A stretch of DNA of 34,218 nucleotides from an uncultured Collinsella sp. (GTDB lineage: Bacteria > Actinomycetota > Coriobacteriia > Coriobacteriales > Coriobacteriaceae): positions 1-34,218 of the forward strand of contig CALULJ010000023.1 in NCBI GenBank assembly GCA_944321445.1. The letters are read 5' to 3'. The notes beneath the pieces were generated by a model. That model was not told where the DNA came from. It made no database searches and worked only from the letters and a program-made list of their open reading frames with translations. The position numbers and the translations under genes are program-made. This document shows positions 1 through 7,811 of this stretch, piece by piece (within the stretch, counting starts at the first letter, position 1; each line of letters begins with the position of its first letter).

Positions 1-1127
1 GGTTCGGTCACGGAGCACAGGGCGGTCACGCCGGCGCTCACGGCCACAGACTTGTCGTCGATGTCGCGCTCGACGCGCGACGCGGCGAAGCAGGCGCCCG
101 CAACGGCCATGTTCGCGGCGACCATGCCGGCGCAGATGAGCGGGTCGGAGCCGACTTCGGACATGAGGATGAACTGCAGCGGGTACAGGGCGTTGTTCAT
201 GCCGAAGAACACGAGGAACGGGGTGAAGCAGCCCACGAAGGCGACGGCCACGGGCGGGCAAGCGTGGTAGATAGCGAGCAGGACGTTGGCCAGGCCCTCG
301 CCCACGGTGTAGCCAATGGGGCCGAGCACGATGAGCGTCACGGGCACGGTCACGATCATGGTGAACAGCGGCACGAAGACGGTGCGCAGTACCTCGGGCA
401 GTGCCTTCTGCAGGAAGCGATAGACCACGCTCATGAGCAGGACGCCCAGGATGACGGGGAAGACCGTGGAGTTGTAGCTCACCTGCGCCACCGGGATGCC
501 GATGAAGTCGAGCGCGGCATCCTCAGGCATGTTCATGGTGTAGAACAGCAGCACGGCACCGAGGAACGCACCGAGGAAGCCGTTGGACTTCAGGCGCTGG
601 GCGGCCGAGAAGCCGATGAAGACCGGCAGGAACCAAAACGTCGCCTGGTTGATGAAGGAGATGACCTGGTAGGTGCCGCTTTCGGACGAGACACCGAAGA
701 GGTTCGTGAGCAGCGACAACACGGCGCCCATAAGGCCGCCGGCGATGATGACGGGGATGACGGGCGAGAACGTGCCGCCGAGGAACGACAGGATCGCCTG
801 GAGCACATCGCCCTTCTTGCCCTGGGTATCGGCTTTCAGCGCCTCGGCGTCCTCCACGGAGCCATCAGCGGTGATGCCGTCGACCTTGAGGAACTCCTCG
901 TAGAGCGAAGGGACGTCCTGACCGATGACGAACTGGTGCTCACCGTTCTGGACAACGAGGGACAGCACGCCGGGGACCTTCTTAGCGGCGTCCTGGTCAA
1001 GCAGGGTGGTGTTTTTCAGCTGGAGGCGCAGGCGCGTCATGCAGTGGGAGACGCCGGCGATGTTCTCCTTGCCGCCGCAAGCGCCGATGATCGCGGCGCA
1101 CATCGCCGCGTAGTCTTTTTTAGCCAC
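1..1127 (-). CDS. PTS sugar transporter subunit EIIBC (glucose/beta-glucoside/sucrose superfamily), 3' end outside window
   Basis: About 375 codons are visible; the C-terminus lies beyond the left edge. The protein opens with a IIB domain whose phospho-acceptor Cys is in SHCMTRLRL (C29), followed by a multi-pass IIC membrane domain that runs up to a GVTALCSVTEP segment, the family's substrate-site region. It would phosphorylate a sugar during uptake, with phosphate passed from a IIA domain that is either off the edge or encoded elsewhere. I chose the GTG at 1125-1127 because GGAAGAAGG sits 5 bases upstream; the nearby ATG at 1142 runs into a stop after seven codons. The RpiR-type regulator immediately upstream on the same strand is the likely controller. 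RpiR proteins often accompany amino-sugar or MurNAc-type systems, but the sugar cannot be read from this fragment. Confidence 0.9.
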   Translation of the reverse strand, partial: MAKKDYAAMCAAIIGACGGKENIAGVSHCMTRLRLQLKNTTLLDQDAAKKVPGVLSLVVQNGEHQFVIGQDVPSLYEEFLKVDGITADGSVEDAEALKADTQGKKGDVLQAILSFLGGTFSPVIPVIIAGGLMGAVLSLLTNLFGVSSESGTYQVISFINQATFWFLPVFIGFSAAQRLKSNGFLGAFLGAVLLFYTMNMPEDAALDFIGIPVAQVSYNSTVFPVILGVLLMSVVYRFLQKALPEVLRTVFVPLFTMIVTVPVTLIVLGPIGYTVGEGLANVLLAIYHACPPVAVAFVGCFTPFLVFFGMNNALYPLQFILMSEVGSDPLICAGMVAANMAVAGACFAASRVERDIDDKSVAVSAGVTALCSVTE

Positions 1128-1152
1128 GGGAACCTTCTTCCATGAGGTCGGA

Positions 1153-1198
1153 ACCGTACGAATGCAGCGCGCGTTGCTGTTAGCTGCAATCGTACGGT
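1153..1198. promoter_or_regulatory. Inverted repeat upstream of the EIIBC gene, candidate operator or leader hairpin
   Basis: Two 16-nt arms (1153-1168 and 1183-1198) read ACCGTACGAATGCAGC against ACCGTACGATTGCAGC, one mismatch, with a 14-nt loop. The repeat lies between the RpiR gene stop and the EIIBC start and has no T-run, so it does not look like an intrinsic terminator. It could be the RpiR-family operator or a leader-RNA hairpin. The role is inferred; the symmetry is directly visible. Confidence 0.45.
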
Positions 1199-1265
1199 GT
1201 TTGCCGTGGCGCATGGGGTTCAGGTTTTGGACCCTGCATAGCACGAAATCGGGACAGAGGTTTTT

Positions 1266-2075
1266 TCACGCCACTTCGAACAGACGGTAATAGCGGTTGT
1301 GCAGCAGATCGAACACGTAGGTGAGGCCGTACTGGGCGTATGCCGTCCTGCCTGACGCCTCGGGTTCGCTCGAGAGGCGCAGCGCGTAGTCGAATGCGGC
1401 GATGAGGTCGTAGGGCGCGTCGACGGTGATGAGAGCGCGCGGCACGGTCGCATGGGGCAGCGCCGTCTGCACGGCGCGCGCGTAGTTGCCGTGTTCCGAC
1501 ACGACGATGAGGGCGTCGCGCGGGCCCAGCGCCTCGAGCTGGGCCACATCGCCGGTCGAATCGGTGATGATGTGGACGATTTTGCGCAGGTAGAGCATTG
1601 ACTGCTGGAACTGGCGAATCGACATGCTCGAGAAGTCCGAGGTGAGAATCACCACGTGCTCTGCGCGATGCAGTAGACGCGCGAGCTCGTCGAGGAATTC
1701 ATCGGTCACGACACGATTGACCTGCCGGATGGTCTTCTCGATGGCGTCTGCAAGGTAGCGGCGGTAATCTTCGTGCGCCGCATAGGTCACGAACTGGTTG
1801 CGATGCCGCTCCCACTCCCATGCATAGGACTTGAGGTCCGAGAAGTTGTCGAGCCCGATGGACTGGCAGAAGCGCCGGATGCCGGAGCGCGAGGTGAAGC
1901 ACTCGTTGGCGACGTCGTAGACGTTCAGCTGGTCAAGATGGTCGAAATGCTTGAGGAAGTACCGCGCGAGCACGCTTTCCGTCGAGTCGTGCGGGCTTGC
2001 GTTGAGCACGGCGAGCAGGGAGTTCATAAGGCTGAAGTGCCGAATGGTGCTACGTTCCCCAACAGGCGGATTCAT
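1266..2075 (-). CDS. RpiR (HTH-SIS) family transcriptional regulator
   Basis: 269 residues. The N-terminal third carries an RpiR-type helix-turn-helix around residues 50-80 (NVYDVANECFTSRSGIRRFC), the family's VA..CFTS..T/SIxRF pattern. The rest resembles a SIS phosphosugar-binding domain (VVILTSDFSSMSIRQFQQSML, then TGDVAQLEALGPRDALIVVSEHG). Regulators of this kind sense a phosphosugar and control a linked uptake or catabolic operon, here probably the downstream EIIBC gene 138 bp away. An in-frame start exists at 2132, but the ATG at 2075 has GGAGGGAGGGG right before it, so the shorter form is preferred. The SIS domain is divergent, and the ligand is unknown. Confidence 0.82.
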   Translation of the reverse strand: MNPPVGERSTIRHFSLMNSLLAVLNASPHDSTESVLARYFLKHFDHLDQLNVYDVANECFTSRSGIRRFCQSIGLDNFSDLKSYAWEWERHRNQFVTYAAHEDYRRYLADAIEKTIRQVNRVVTDEFLDELARLLHRAEHVVILTSDFSSMSIRQFQQSMLYLRKIVHIITDSTGDVAQLEALGPRDALIVVSEHGNYARAVQTALPHATVPRALITVDAPYDLIAAFDYALRLSSEPEASGRTAYAQYGLTYVFDLLHNRYYRLFEVA

Positions 2076-2131
2076 GGCCCCTCCCTCCAGTGCTAGCACG
2101 ATACGGGTCCATTGTCGCACAGGATGACGCA

Positions 2132-2150
2132 CTTCTCCCCAGGGGAGAAG
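2132..2150 (-). terminator. Hairpin just after treR
   Basis: A perfect 9-bp stem (CTTCTCCCC / GGGGAGAAG) with a single-base loop lies 7 bases beyond the treR stop. Partial flanking complementarity (GACGC with GCGTC) lengthens it. There is no T-run, so intrinsic termination is uncertain; it may only stabilise the mRNA 3' end. Confidence 0.4.
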
Positions 2151-2156
2151 CGCGTC

Positions 2157-2879
2157 CTACACCTTCTGGCGGACGGCGGTGTCGCGGAAGCAGAAGTGGT
2201 CCAGGCGATGGCGGCTCTCGGTGCACTCGATGAGGATGCCCTGGGTGTCGAAGGTCTGGCTTGAAACGACGGCGAGATAGTCGACGTCATCGAGGTCGAG
2301 TACCTCACGGTCGCGCGCGGTCGCGCGTTCGCCGGTGATGGTGCGTTTGCTCATGGCGATGCGCAGACCCAAGTCGCCCTCGATGTACTCGTAGATGGAG
2401 CGTTCGGCGATCTCTTTCGTGATGCCGGGAACCGAGTCGGTGCGGAACAGGTTGCGGTCGCGGATGAGACGCTCGCCGCCGATGCGGCGCACGCGCTCGA
2501 CCGAGGTGAGGTCGATGCCTTCCTCGAACCCCGTAGCGCGGGCGGTCTCGGGCGTAGCAGTGATGTGCTCGAGCGCGAGCACGATGGTTTCCGTTGCGAC
2601 GTGCGAGCGTTTGCCTACCTCGCGGAACGATTCGATTTCGCCGATGGCAAAGGTGGTGCGTTCCGCCTCGCGATGGATGACGCGCACGCCCTTGCCATGC
2701 ACCGGCTGGACGAAGCCTTGCTCGCGCAGAAGGGCGAGGGCGCGGCGCAGCGTGTTGTGCGAGCAGGAGTACTTCTGCACCAGTTCCGCCTCGGAGGGCA
2801 GAAACTCCTGATACGGATAGGTGCCATCCTCGATGCTCGCACGAATGTCGCGGTAAATCGCGTCGTAGCGCGCCTTCAT
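2157..2879 (-). CDS. treR: GntR/HutC-family repressor of the trehalose operon
   Basis: 240 residues. A GntR winged helix occupies residues 1-70 (YDAIYRDIRASIEDGTY, then LPSEAELVQKYSCSHNTLRRAL, then GKGVRVI). A UTRA effector-binding domain follows (about 85-235), ending ESRHRLDHFCFRDTAVRQK, which matches the TreR/HutC pattern. It is divergent from the trehalose permease and hydrolase genes, so it likely represses them until trehalose-6-phosphate binds, as known for Bacillus TreR. The start at 2879 has AAGGAGG five bases upstream; the longer in-frame ATG at 2915 lacks one. The three matching palindromes in the intergenic region, one next to its own start, suggest autoregulation. Assignment to trehalose rests on the neighbours and homology. 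Confidence 0.85.
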   Translation of the reverse strand: MKARYDAIYRDIRASIEDGTYPYQEFLPSEAELVQKYSCSHNTLRRALALLREQGFVQPVHGKGVRVIHREAERTTFAIGEIESFREVGKRSHVATETIVLALEHITATPETARATGFEEGIDLTSVERVRRIGGERLIRDRNLFRTDSVPGITKEIAERSIYEYIEGDLGLRIAMSKRTITGERATARDREVLDLDDVDYLAVVSSQTFDTQGILIECTESRHRLDHFCFRDTAVRQKV

Positions 2880-2916
2880 GTGCGCCTCCTTGTCGGTCGT
2901 CGTCACCCGCATCATA

Positions 2917-2932
2917 GCTTATTCACATGAGT
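2917..2932. promoter_or_regulatory. Degenerate TreR operator near treR start
   Basis: GCTTATTCACATGAGT matches the two perfect downstream operators (ACTTATTCAAATAAGT) at 13 of 16 positions. It lies 37 bp upstream of the treR start, where it could mediate autorepression. Inferred from similarity only. Confidence 0.5.
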
Positions 2933-2975
2933 TATATGACGCCAAATTGTCCGAGGGGCCTTCGACATCTTCGCT

Positions 2976-3163
2976 CCTAGACAAATGTGGTCGATATGCA
3001 TTTTCCTGAGGGCCAATCATCTGCACGGCAAGGCGCAGGAAGCCGTCGGAGGGATCTTCCAGCTCGCTGAAACCGGTTTCAGCGAGCTCCTAGGGCTTCT
3101 TTTCTGCCCGATAGCGACCTTGAGAACCGTTGAGAAAATGCATATCGACCACATTTGTCTAGG
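2976..3163. repeat. Large foldback element A (30-bp perfect inverted repeats)
   Basis: Arms 2976-3005 and 3134-3163 are exact reverse complements over 30 nt (they begin CCTAGACAAATGTGG). The 128-bp centre contains a second, separate perfect palindrome of 28 bp at 3061-3088 (AGCTCGCTGAAACC and its complement). The element sits between the divergent treR and treB genes. No target-site duplication or open reading frame with coding character is visible. It has the same architecture as the foldbacks at 7129, 16487 and 16703, but an unrelated sequence. Confidence 0.85.
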
Positions 3164-3251
3164 GCCACGTACTGCATGAAGAAGCCCTCTTCTGGGGCAG
3201 CGCGTCGCCTGCCGTTCGCCGAAGAAAATCGACCGTTCGCAGTGGCAGTAA

Positions 3252-3267
3252 ACTTATTCAAATAAGT
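3252..3267. promoter_or_regulatory. Operator palindrome upstream of treB (site 1)
   Basis: ACTTATT-CA-AATAAGT, perfect 7-bp half-sites around a 2-bp centre. It is identical to the site 48 bp downstream, roughly four and a half helical turns away. The AT-rich palindrome stands out in GC-rich DNA and is the probable TreR binding site. Confidence 0.75.
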
Positions 3268-3299
3268 ATGTCAACCCCATGTGTAGACTAGCGTCATTA

Positions 3300-3315
3300 A
3301 CTTATTCAAATAAGT
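3300..3315. promoter_or_regulatory. Operator palindrome upstream of treB (site 2)
   Basis: A second exact copy of ACTTATTCAAATAAGT, ending 30 bp before the proposed treB start codon. A repressor here would block transcription or initiation directly. The pair of identical sites suggests cooperative or looped repression by TreR. Confidence 0.75.
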
Positions 3316-3345
3316 TTGCCACGAAAGGATGGAAGGGGTATCTAC

Positions 3346-5346
3346 ATTGCGAAGTACACGGAGGATGCGGCACGCCTCCTCGAACTCGTGGGCGGCAAAG
3401 AGAACATCTCCGCCGTCACCCACTGCATGACGCGCATGCGTTTCGTGCTGGTCGACGAGGGCAAAGCCGACGTCAAGGCGATTGAGGACCTGCCGGCGGC
3501 CAAGGGCACGTTCACGCAGGCGGGGCAGTTCCAGGTCATCATCGGCAACGACGTGGCCGACTTCTACCAGGAATTCACCAAGGTTTCCGGCATCGAGGGC
3601 GTGTCCAAGGAGGCCGCCAAGGCCGCGGCGGGTGCCAACCAGAACCCGCTGCAGCGCGCAATGGGCGTGCTCGGAGAGATCTTCGCGCCGCTCATCCCCG
3701 CGCTCATCTGCGGCGGTCTCATCCTGGGCTTCCGCAACATCATCGGCGAGGTCAACTTCTTCAACGACGCCGGTGCCTTCGACCTCGAGCACGGCACGCT
3801 TTCCATTGCCGATATGTCCACGTTCTGGATGGGCATGTACAGCTTCCTGTGGGTCATCGGCGAGGCCGTGTTCCACATGCTGCCGGTCGGCATCTGCTGG
3901 TCGGTCACGCGCAAGATGGGCACCACGCCCATCCTCGGCATCATCCTCGGTCTTACGCTCGTGAGCCCGCAGCTGCTGTACGGCTTCAGCGTCGCCACCG
4001 CCACGCCCGAGGACATCGCCGCGCACACCTACGATTTCGGCTTCTACTCGTTTGTGGGCACCGGCTACCAGGGTCAGGTCATCGCGTCGCTGCTTGCCGC
4101 CTTCGTCCTCGTGTACCTCGAGAAGTTTTTCACCAAGGTGTGCCCCGAGGTCGTGCGCATGATCGTCGTACCGTTCATGTCGATCGTGCCCGCAGTGTTC
4201 ATCGCGCACCTGGTCGTGGGTCCCATCGGCTGGGCCATCGGTGACGCCATTGCCAACGTGGTGAACGCGGGCCTGTCCTCCAGCTTCCGTGTCGTCTTTG
4301 CCGCGCTGTTCGGCGCCCTGTACGCGCCGCTTGTCATGACCGGCCTGCACCACATGACTAACGCTATCGACACCCAGCTCGTCAACAACCTTGGCTACAC
4401 AACCCTGTGGCCCATGATCGCGCTGTCCAACATCGCCCAGGGCTCCGCCGTGCTCGCCATGATCGTGCTGCAGAAGAACAACGAGCGCGCCCAGCAGGTG
4501 AACATTCCCGCATGCGTGTCGTGCTACCTGGGCGTCACCGAGCCGGCGCTCTTCGGTGTGAACCTCAAGTACAAGTTCCCGCTGCTCTGCGGCATGATCG
4601 GCTCCGCCTGCGCCACCATGGTCTGCACCGGTCTTTCCGTGAAGGCGCTCTCCATCGGCGTCGGCGGCATCCCCGGCATCCTGTCCATCATGTTCGAGTA
4701 TTGGGCCGTGTTCGCCCTGTGCATGGCCATCGCCATCGTGGTGCCCTTTGTGCTGACGATGATCGTGGGCAAGCGCCAGCTGGCACCCGAGGGCCGCGGT
4801 CTGTCCGCCATCGAGGCCAAGTCTGCCGCCCCGGCAACCGCTGCCGATCCCGCCGTCGAGCCCGAAACCGACGCCGTCAACGCGTCCCCGCAGGTCCTGG
4901 TGGCCCCGCTGTCCGGCACCGTGAAGCCCATTACCGAGATGCCCGATCCCGTCTTTTCCAGCAAGTGCATGGGTGACGGCGTGTGCATCGAGCCTACGGG
5001 CGATACCGTCGTGGCGCCCGCCGACGCCACCGTCACGGTAACCATGCCCGCGTCCAACCACGCCGTGGGCCTCACGCTCGACAACGGCGTCGAGCTGCTC
5101 ATCCACGTGGGCATCGATACGGTCGCCATGGGCGGAGAGGGCTTCTCCTGCCATGTGAAGCAGGGCGACCGCGTGAAGGCAGGCGAGCCGCTGCTCACCT
5201 TCTCTACCGAGAAGATTGCAGCCGCAGGTCATCCCGCCACCACGGCTTTCATCGTGGCGGCAACGGCGAAGGCGACCGATTTCGAGTTCGAAACCGGCAT
5301 GGATGCCGAAGCGGGCACGACCGAGGTCGTTCGCTTCCGCGCTTAG
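3346..5346 (+). CDS. treB: Trehalose PTS permease EIIBCA
   Basis: 666 residues from the proposed start. The order is IIB (C27 in THCMTRMRF), IIC membrane domain (about 110-475), a linker rich in Ala/Pro/Glu (about 480-510), and a fused IIA-Glc-type domain (about 515-660) with H572 and phospho-acceptor H587 (LLIHVGIDTV), spaced 15 apart as in IIA-Glc. It imports trehalose as trehalose-6-phosphate, which the next gene hydrolyses. The start is unusual. No in-frame ATG or GTG is near, and the frame can begin at TTG 3316, which touches the operator and lacks an RBS, or at ATT 3346, with GGAAGGGG 7 bases upstream. ATT gives an N-terminus M-A-K-Y-T-E that aligns with homologues. The function is firm; the start codon is not. 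Confidence 0.92.
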   Translation: MAKYTEDAARLLELVGGKENISAVTHCMTRMRFVLVDEGKADVKAIEDLPAAKGTFTQAGQFQVIIGNDVADFYQEFTKVSGIEGVSKEAAKAAAGANQNPLQRAMGVLGEIFAPLIPALICGGLILGFRNIIGEVNFFNDAGAFDLEHGTLSIADMSTFWMGMYSFLWVIGEAVFHMLPVGICWSVTRKMGTTPILGIILGLTLVSPQLLYGFSVATATPEDIAAHTYDFGFYSFVGTGYQGQVIASLLAAFVLVYLEKFFTKVCPEVVRMIVVPFMSIVPAVFIAHLVVGPIGWAIGDAIANVVNAGLSSSFRVVFAALFGALYAPLVMTGLHHMTNAIDTQLVNNLGYTTLWPMIALSNIAQGSAVLAMIVLQKNNERAQQVNIPACVSCYLGVTEPALFGVNLKYKFPLLCGMIGSACATMVCTGLSVKALSIGVGGIPGILSIMFEYWAVFALCMAIAIVVPFVLTMIVGKRQLAPEGRGLSAIEAKSAAPATAADPAVEPETDAVNASPQVLVAPLSGTVKPITEMPDPVFSSKCMGDGVCIEPTGDTVVAPADATVTVTMPASNHAVGLTLDNGVELLIHVGIDTVAMGGEGFSCHVKQGDRVKAGEPLLTFSTEKIAAAGHPATTAFIVAATAKATDFEFETGMDAEAGTTEVVRFRA

Positions 5347-5351
5347 TGCCC

Positions 5352-5383
5352 GCGCCCACCCCTCGCACATGAGGGGCGGGCGC
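5352..5383 (+). other. GC-rich hairpin between treB and the hydrolase gene
   Basis: Arms GCGCCCACCCCTC (5352-5364) and GAGGGGCGGGCGC (5371-5383) pair at 12 of 13 positions around a 6-nt loop. There is no T-run. In the 67-bp gap of an apparent operon this may protect the treB 3' end or reduce readthrough. The role is inferred. Confidence 0.55.
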
Positions 5384-5413
5384 CCGTCGTAAACACGTTT
5401 GAAAGGAGCGGCA

Positions 5414-7120
5414 ATGGCGGCCGTGCAAAAGGACTTCAAGAAGAGCGTCGTCTACCAGATCTATATCAAGAGCTTTTGCGACAGCAACGGCGACGGCATC
5501 GGTGACCTGCCGGGCATCACGAGCAAACTCGATTACCTCGCGCGCCTGGGTGTCGACTACCTGTGGATCACCCCGTTCTTTCCGTCGCCGCAGCGCGACA
5601 ACGGCTACGACGTGTCGGACTACTGCGCCATCGATCCCGTGTACGGCACGATGAGGGATTTCGATACGCTGGTCGCTGCGGCGCACGAGCGCGGCATCGG
5701 CATCATGCTCGATATGGTGCTTTGCCACACGTCGACCGAGCACGAGTGGTTCCAGCGTGCGTGTGCGGGTGACGAGCGCTACCGACGCTTCTACATCCTG
5801 CGCGATGGGCGCGGGTCGATGCGCGCGGACGATCCTGGTGAGCCACCGACCAACTGGCAGTGCGCCTTCGGTGGCAGCGCATGGGAGTGGGAGCCGCGCC
5901 TGGGGAAGTGGTATCTGCACATGCACGACCCGAGCCAGCCCGATCTGGATTGGACGAACCCCGAGGTGCGCGCGGCGTGCGCCGACGTGGTGCGCTTCTG
6001 GCGCGACCGCGGCGTGGACGGGTTCCGCTTCGACGTGGTGAGCCTGCTTTCCAAGCCCGAGGTCATCGAGGATGTGCCCGGGGACGGCAGCGCTTGTCGC
6101 AGCTTGGTGGCCGACGGGCCGCATGTGCACGAGTACCTGCAGGAACTCGTGCGCGAAGCCGGCATCGATGGCATGGTGACGGTGGGCGAGATGGCTTCGA
6201 GCACGCTCGAGCACTGCATTCGCTATTCGCGACCCGAAAGCAACGAGCTCAGCATGACGTTCAACTTCCACCACCTGAAGGTCGATTACGCGGGCGGTAA
6301 CAAGTGGGCACTCACTGAGCCCGACATCGCGAGCCTGCGCGACATCTTCCGCACCTGGCAGGAGCGCATGCAAGAAGGCGGCGGCTGGAACGCGCTCTTT
6401 TGGGACAACCACGACCAACCACGCGCCATCACGCGCTTCGGCGGCCGCGAGCTCGTGGGCGAGCGCGGCGGCAGCTGGGAGCACGTGGGTAAGATGCTCG
6501 CCATCATGAGCTTCAGCATGCAGGGTACGCCCTACATTTTCCAAGGTGACGAGCTGGGCATGACGAACGCCGGCTATGCGTCGATTGCCGATTTCGACGA
6601 CGTGGAGAGCAAGAATAACTATCGCATTCTGCTGGAAGGCGGCGCCACGGAGGAGGAAGCGCTGCACGTGGTGAACGAGCGCTCGCGCGATAACGGGCGC
6701 ACGCCCATGCAGTGGACGGCGGGCGAGCACGCCGGGTTCACGACGGGCACGCCCTGGTTGGCTGTTCCGGATAACCACGTGCGCGTTAACGCGCAGGGGG
6801 AGGAGGGCGTGCCGGGCTCCATGCTCGAGTTTTACCGCGCGCTTGTGCGTCTGCGCCATGAGCTGCCCGTGCTTGCCGAGGGCCGCGTGCGGTTTTTGGA
6901 CGCTGGCGTCGCAGCGCCCCAGGTCATCGCATTCGAGCGCACGCTCGGCGGCGTGCGCACGGTGACGGTCTGCTCGTTCGACGATGCCCCCTGTTGCGTG
7001 CGGGGTCTGGAGCTTGCGGGCATGCAGTGCATGGTAGGCAACTACGACGAGGCGCCCGCGCCCGCAGAGGACGGCTCCCTCGAGCTGCGCCCCTTTGAAG
7101 CTGCGATATTCCTGCGGTAA
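5414..7120 (+). CDS. treC: Alpha,alpha-phosphotrehalase (trehalose-6-phosphate hydrolase), GH13
   Basis: 568 residues, the usual length for this family. It is a GH13 alpha-amylase-fold enzyme that splits trehalose-6-phosphate into glucose and glucose-6-phosphate in the cytoplasm. Visible GH13 regions are VVYQIYIKSFCDSNGDGIGD near the N-terminus, the nucleophile D207 in GVDGFRFDVVS, acid/base E259 in TVGEMAS, and D334 in WDNHDQPRAI. The C-terminal beta domain ends at about residue 565. ATG 5414 is preferred over the in-frame TTG at 5399 because AAAGGAG precedes it. It is 67 bp downstream of the trehalose permease gene and shares its promoter. Oligo-1,6-glucosidases look similar, so context decides the substrate. 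Confidence 0.9.
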   Translation: MAAVQKDFKKSVVYQIYIKSFCDSNGDGIGDLPGITSKLDYLARLGVDYLWITPFFPSPQRDNGYDVSDYCAIDPVYGTMRDFDTLVAAAHERGIGIMLDMVLCHTSTEHEWFQRACAGDERYRRFYILRDGRGSMRADDPGEPPTNWQCAFGGSAWEWEPRLGKWYLHMHDPSQPDLDWTNPEVRAACADVVRFWRDRGVDGFRFDVVSLLSKPEVIEDVPGDGSACRSLVADGPHVHEYLQELVREAGIDGMVTVGEMASSTLEHCIRYSRPESNELSMTFNFHHLKVDYAGGNKWALTEPDIASLRDIFRTWQERMQEGGGWNALFWDNHDQPRAITRFGGRELVGERGGSWEHVGKMLAIMSFSMQGTPYIFQGDELGMTNAGYASIADFDDVESKNNYRILLEGGATEEEALHVVNERSRDNGRTPMQWTAGEHAGFTTGTPWLAVPDNHVRVNAQGEEGVPGSMLEFYRALVRLRHELPVLAEGRVRFLDAGVAAPQVIAFERTLGGVRTVTVCSFDDAPCCVRGLELAGMQCMVGNYDEAPAPAEDGSLELRPFEAAIFLR

Positions 7121-7128
7121 CGACAGCA

Positions 7129-7268
7129 TGCAAAAAGTCGGGACTTTGGACGGATTTTTCGGTCCAGGTCCATATCGGCAGCTTCTGGACCTGCGAAAAC
7201 ATCGAGGTCAAAAGGGTGTCGATACAGCCTCGGGGCTAATAATCCGCCCATAGTCCCGACTTTTTGCA
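7129..7268. repeat. Large foldback element B (28-bp inverted repeats)
   Basis: Arms 7129-7156 and 7241-7268 are complementary at 26 of 28 positions; the outer 17 (TGCAAAAAGTCGGGACT) are perfect. The centre holds an inner hairpin AGGTCCA/TGGACCT. It begins 9 bp after the treC stop and ends before the riboswitch leader. It may separate the two transcription units, but no canonical U-tract terminator is seen. Confidence 0.8.
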
Positions 7269-7335
7269 GCGCATAGTCAGGGATGGAACAGACAGGCTAC
7301 TGCGTCCCACCTTGATATATACTTGCTCACGACAT

Positions 7336-7440
7336 ATGGGGAGCTGGAGGAGTCCGGCTGAGAGGAGGCACGGCGTCCGTGCGGCGCACCGCCTCGACCC
7401 AAGAACCTGATCCGGATAATGCCGGCGTAGGGACGAACAA
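7336..7440 (+). ncRNA. TPP riboswitch (THI element)
   Basis: The two diagnostic TPP-aptamer segments are present: GGCTGAGAGG (7355-7364) in the pyrimidine-binding arm, and ACCTGATCCGGATAATGCC followed by GGCGTAGGGA in the pyrophosphate-binding arm. It is about 100 nt long, as expected. A TATACT box at 7318-7323 may be the promoter -10. The aptamer is followed at once by an intrinsic terminator, so thiamine pyrophosphate probably shuts off the downstream uptake operon by premature termination. The exact 5' and 3' limits are approximate. Confidence 0.95.
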
Positions 7441-7453
7441 CGTTTGCCCGAAC

Positions 7454-7481
7454 AGCCCCTACGGAGACAAGGGGCTTTTTC
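7454..7481 (+). terminator. Intrinsic terminator of the TPP riboswitch
   Basis: A perfect 7-bp stem AGCCCCT/AGGGGCT with a 9-nt loop, followed by TTTTT. It lies directly after the TPP aptamer and before the first gene, the classic expression platform for transcription attenuation. Confidence 0.88.
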
Positions 7482-7502
7482 ATGCCCCGGAAGGGAAGAG
7501 CC

Positions 7503-7811
7503 ATGGAAGCGAGCGTTGCCATCCAGGTGCTGCCGCAAAACACGGAGTCCGATGCCGAGACCTGCCGCATCGTCGACGAGGCCATCGCCTACATCATGTC
7601 CAAGTTCCCCGACGCGTACGTGGGGCCGTTCGAGACCGCCATCGAGGGCGACTACGACCTGTGCATGGAGGTGCTCGCCGAGGTGAATCGCATCGTCATC
7701 AAAGCTGGGGCCGACAAGGTGGCCACCTACGCCAAGATCTTCTACGCGCCGGAGCGTGGCCTCATGACGACCGAGCAGAAGGTCGGCAAGTACCATGAGT
7801 CCGAGGCCTAA
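7503..7811 (+). CDS. Thiamine-binding protein, MTH1187/YqgV family
   Basis: 102 residues, matching the small MTH1187/YqgV (Thiamine_BP) family. The recognisable pattern is ASVAIQVLPQN at the N-terminus, GPFETAIEGDYDLCMEVLAEVNR in the middle, and KIFYAP near the end. These cytosolic ferredoxin-fold proteins bind thiamine or related compounds; a precise cellular role is not established. ATG 7503 is chosen because GGAAGGGAAGAG precedes it; an in-frame ATG at 7482 overlaps the terminator tail and would be unlikely. It is the first gene of the TPP-controlled operon and overlaps the permease gene by 17 bp. Confidence 0.85.
   Translation: MEASVAIQVLPQNTESDAETCRIVDEAIAYIMSKFPDAYVGPFETAIEGDYDLCMEVLAEVNRIVIKAGADKVATYAKIFYAPERGLMTTEQKVGKYHESEA

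Noticed and set aside
264..1145. Long plus-strand open frame opposite the EIIBC gene
   Set aside because: Composition is His/Asp/Gly/Arg-rich, as expected from the antisense of a high-GC gene. The minus strand encodes a clear PTS protein.
3271..5439. 722-codon minus-strand frame opposite the trehalose permease
   Set aside because: An antisense shadow with no recognisable domain. The plus strand encodes complete IIB, IIC and IIA domains.
5249..7129. 626-codon minus-strand frame opposite the hydrolase
   Set aside because: Antisense artefact of GC-rich codon use; the GH13 catalytic motifs are all on the plus strand.
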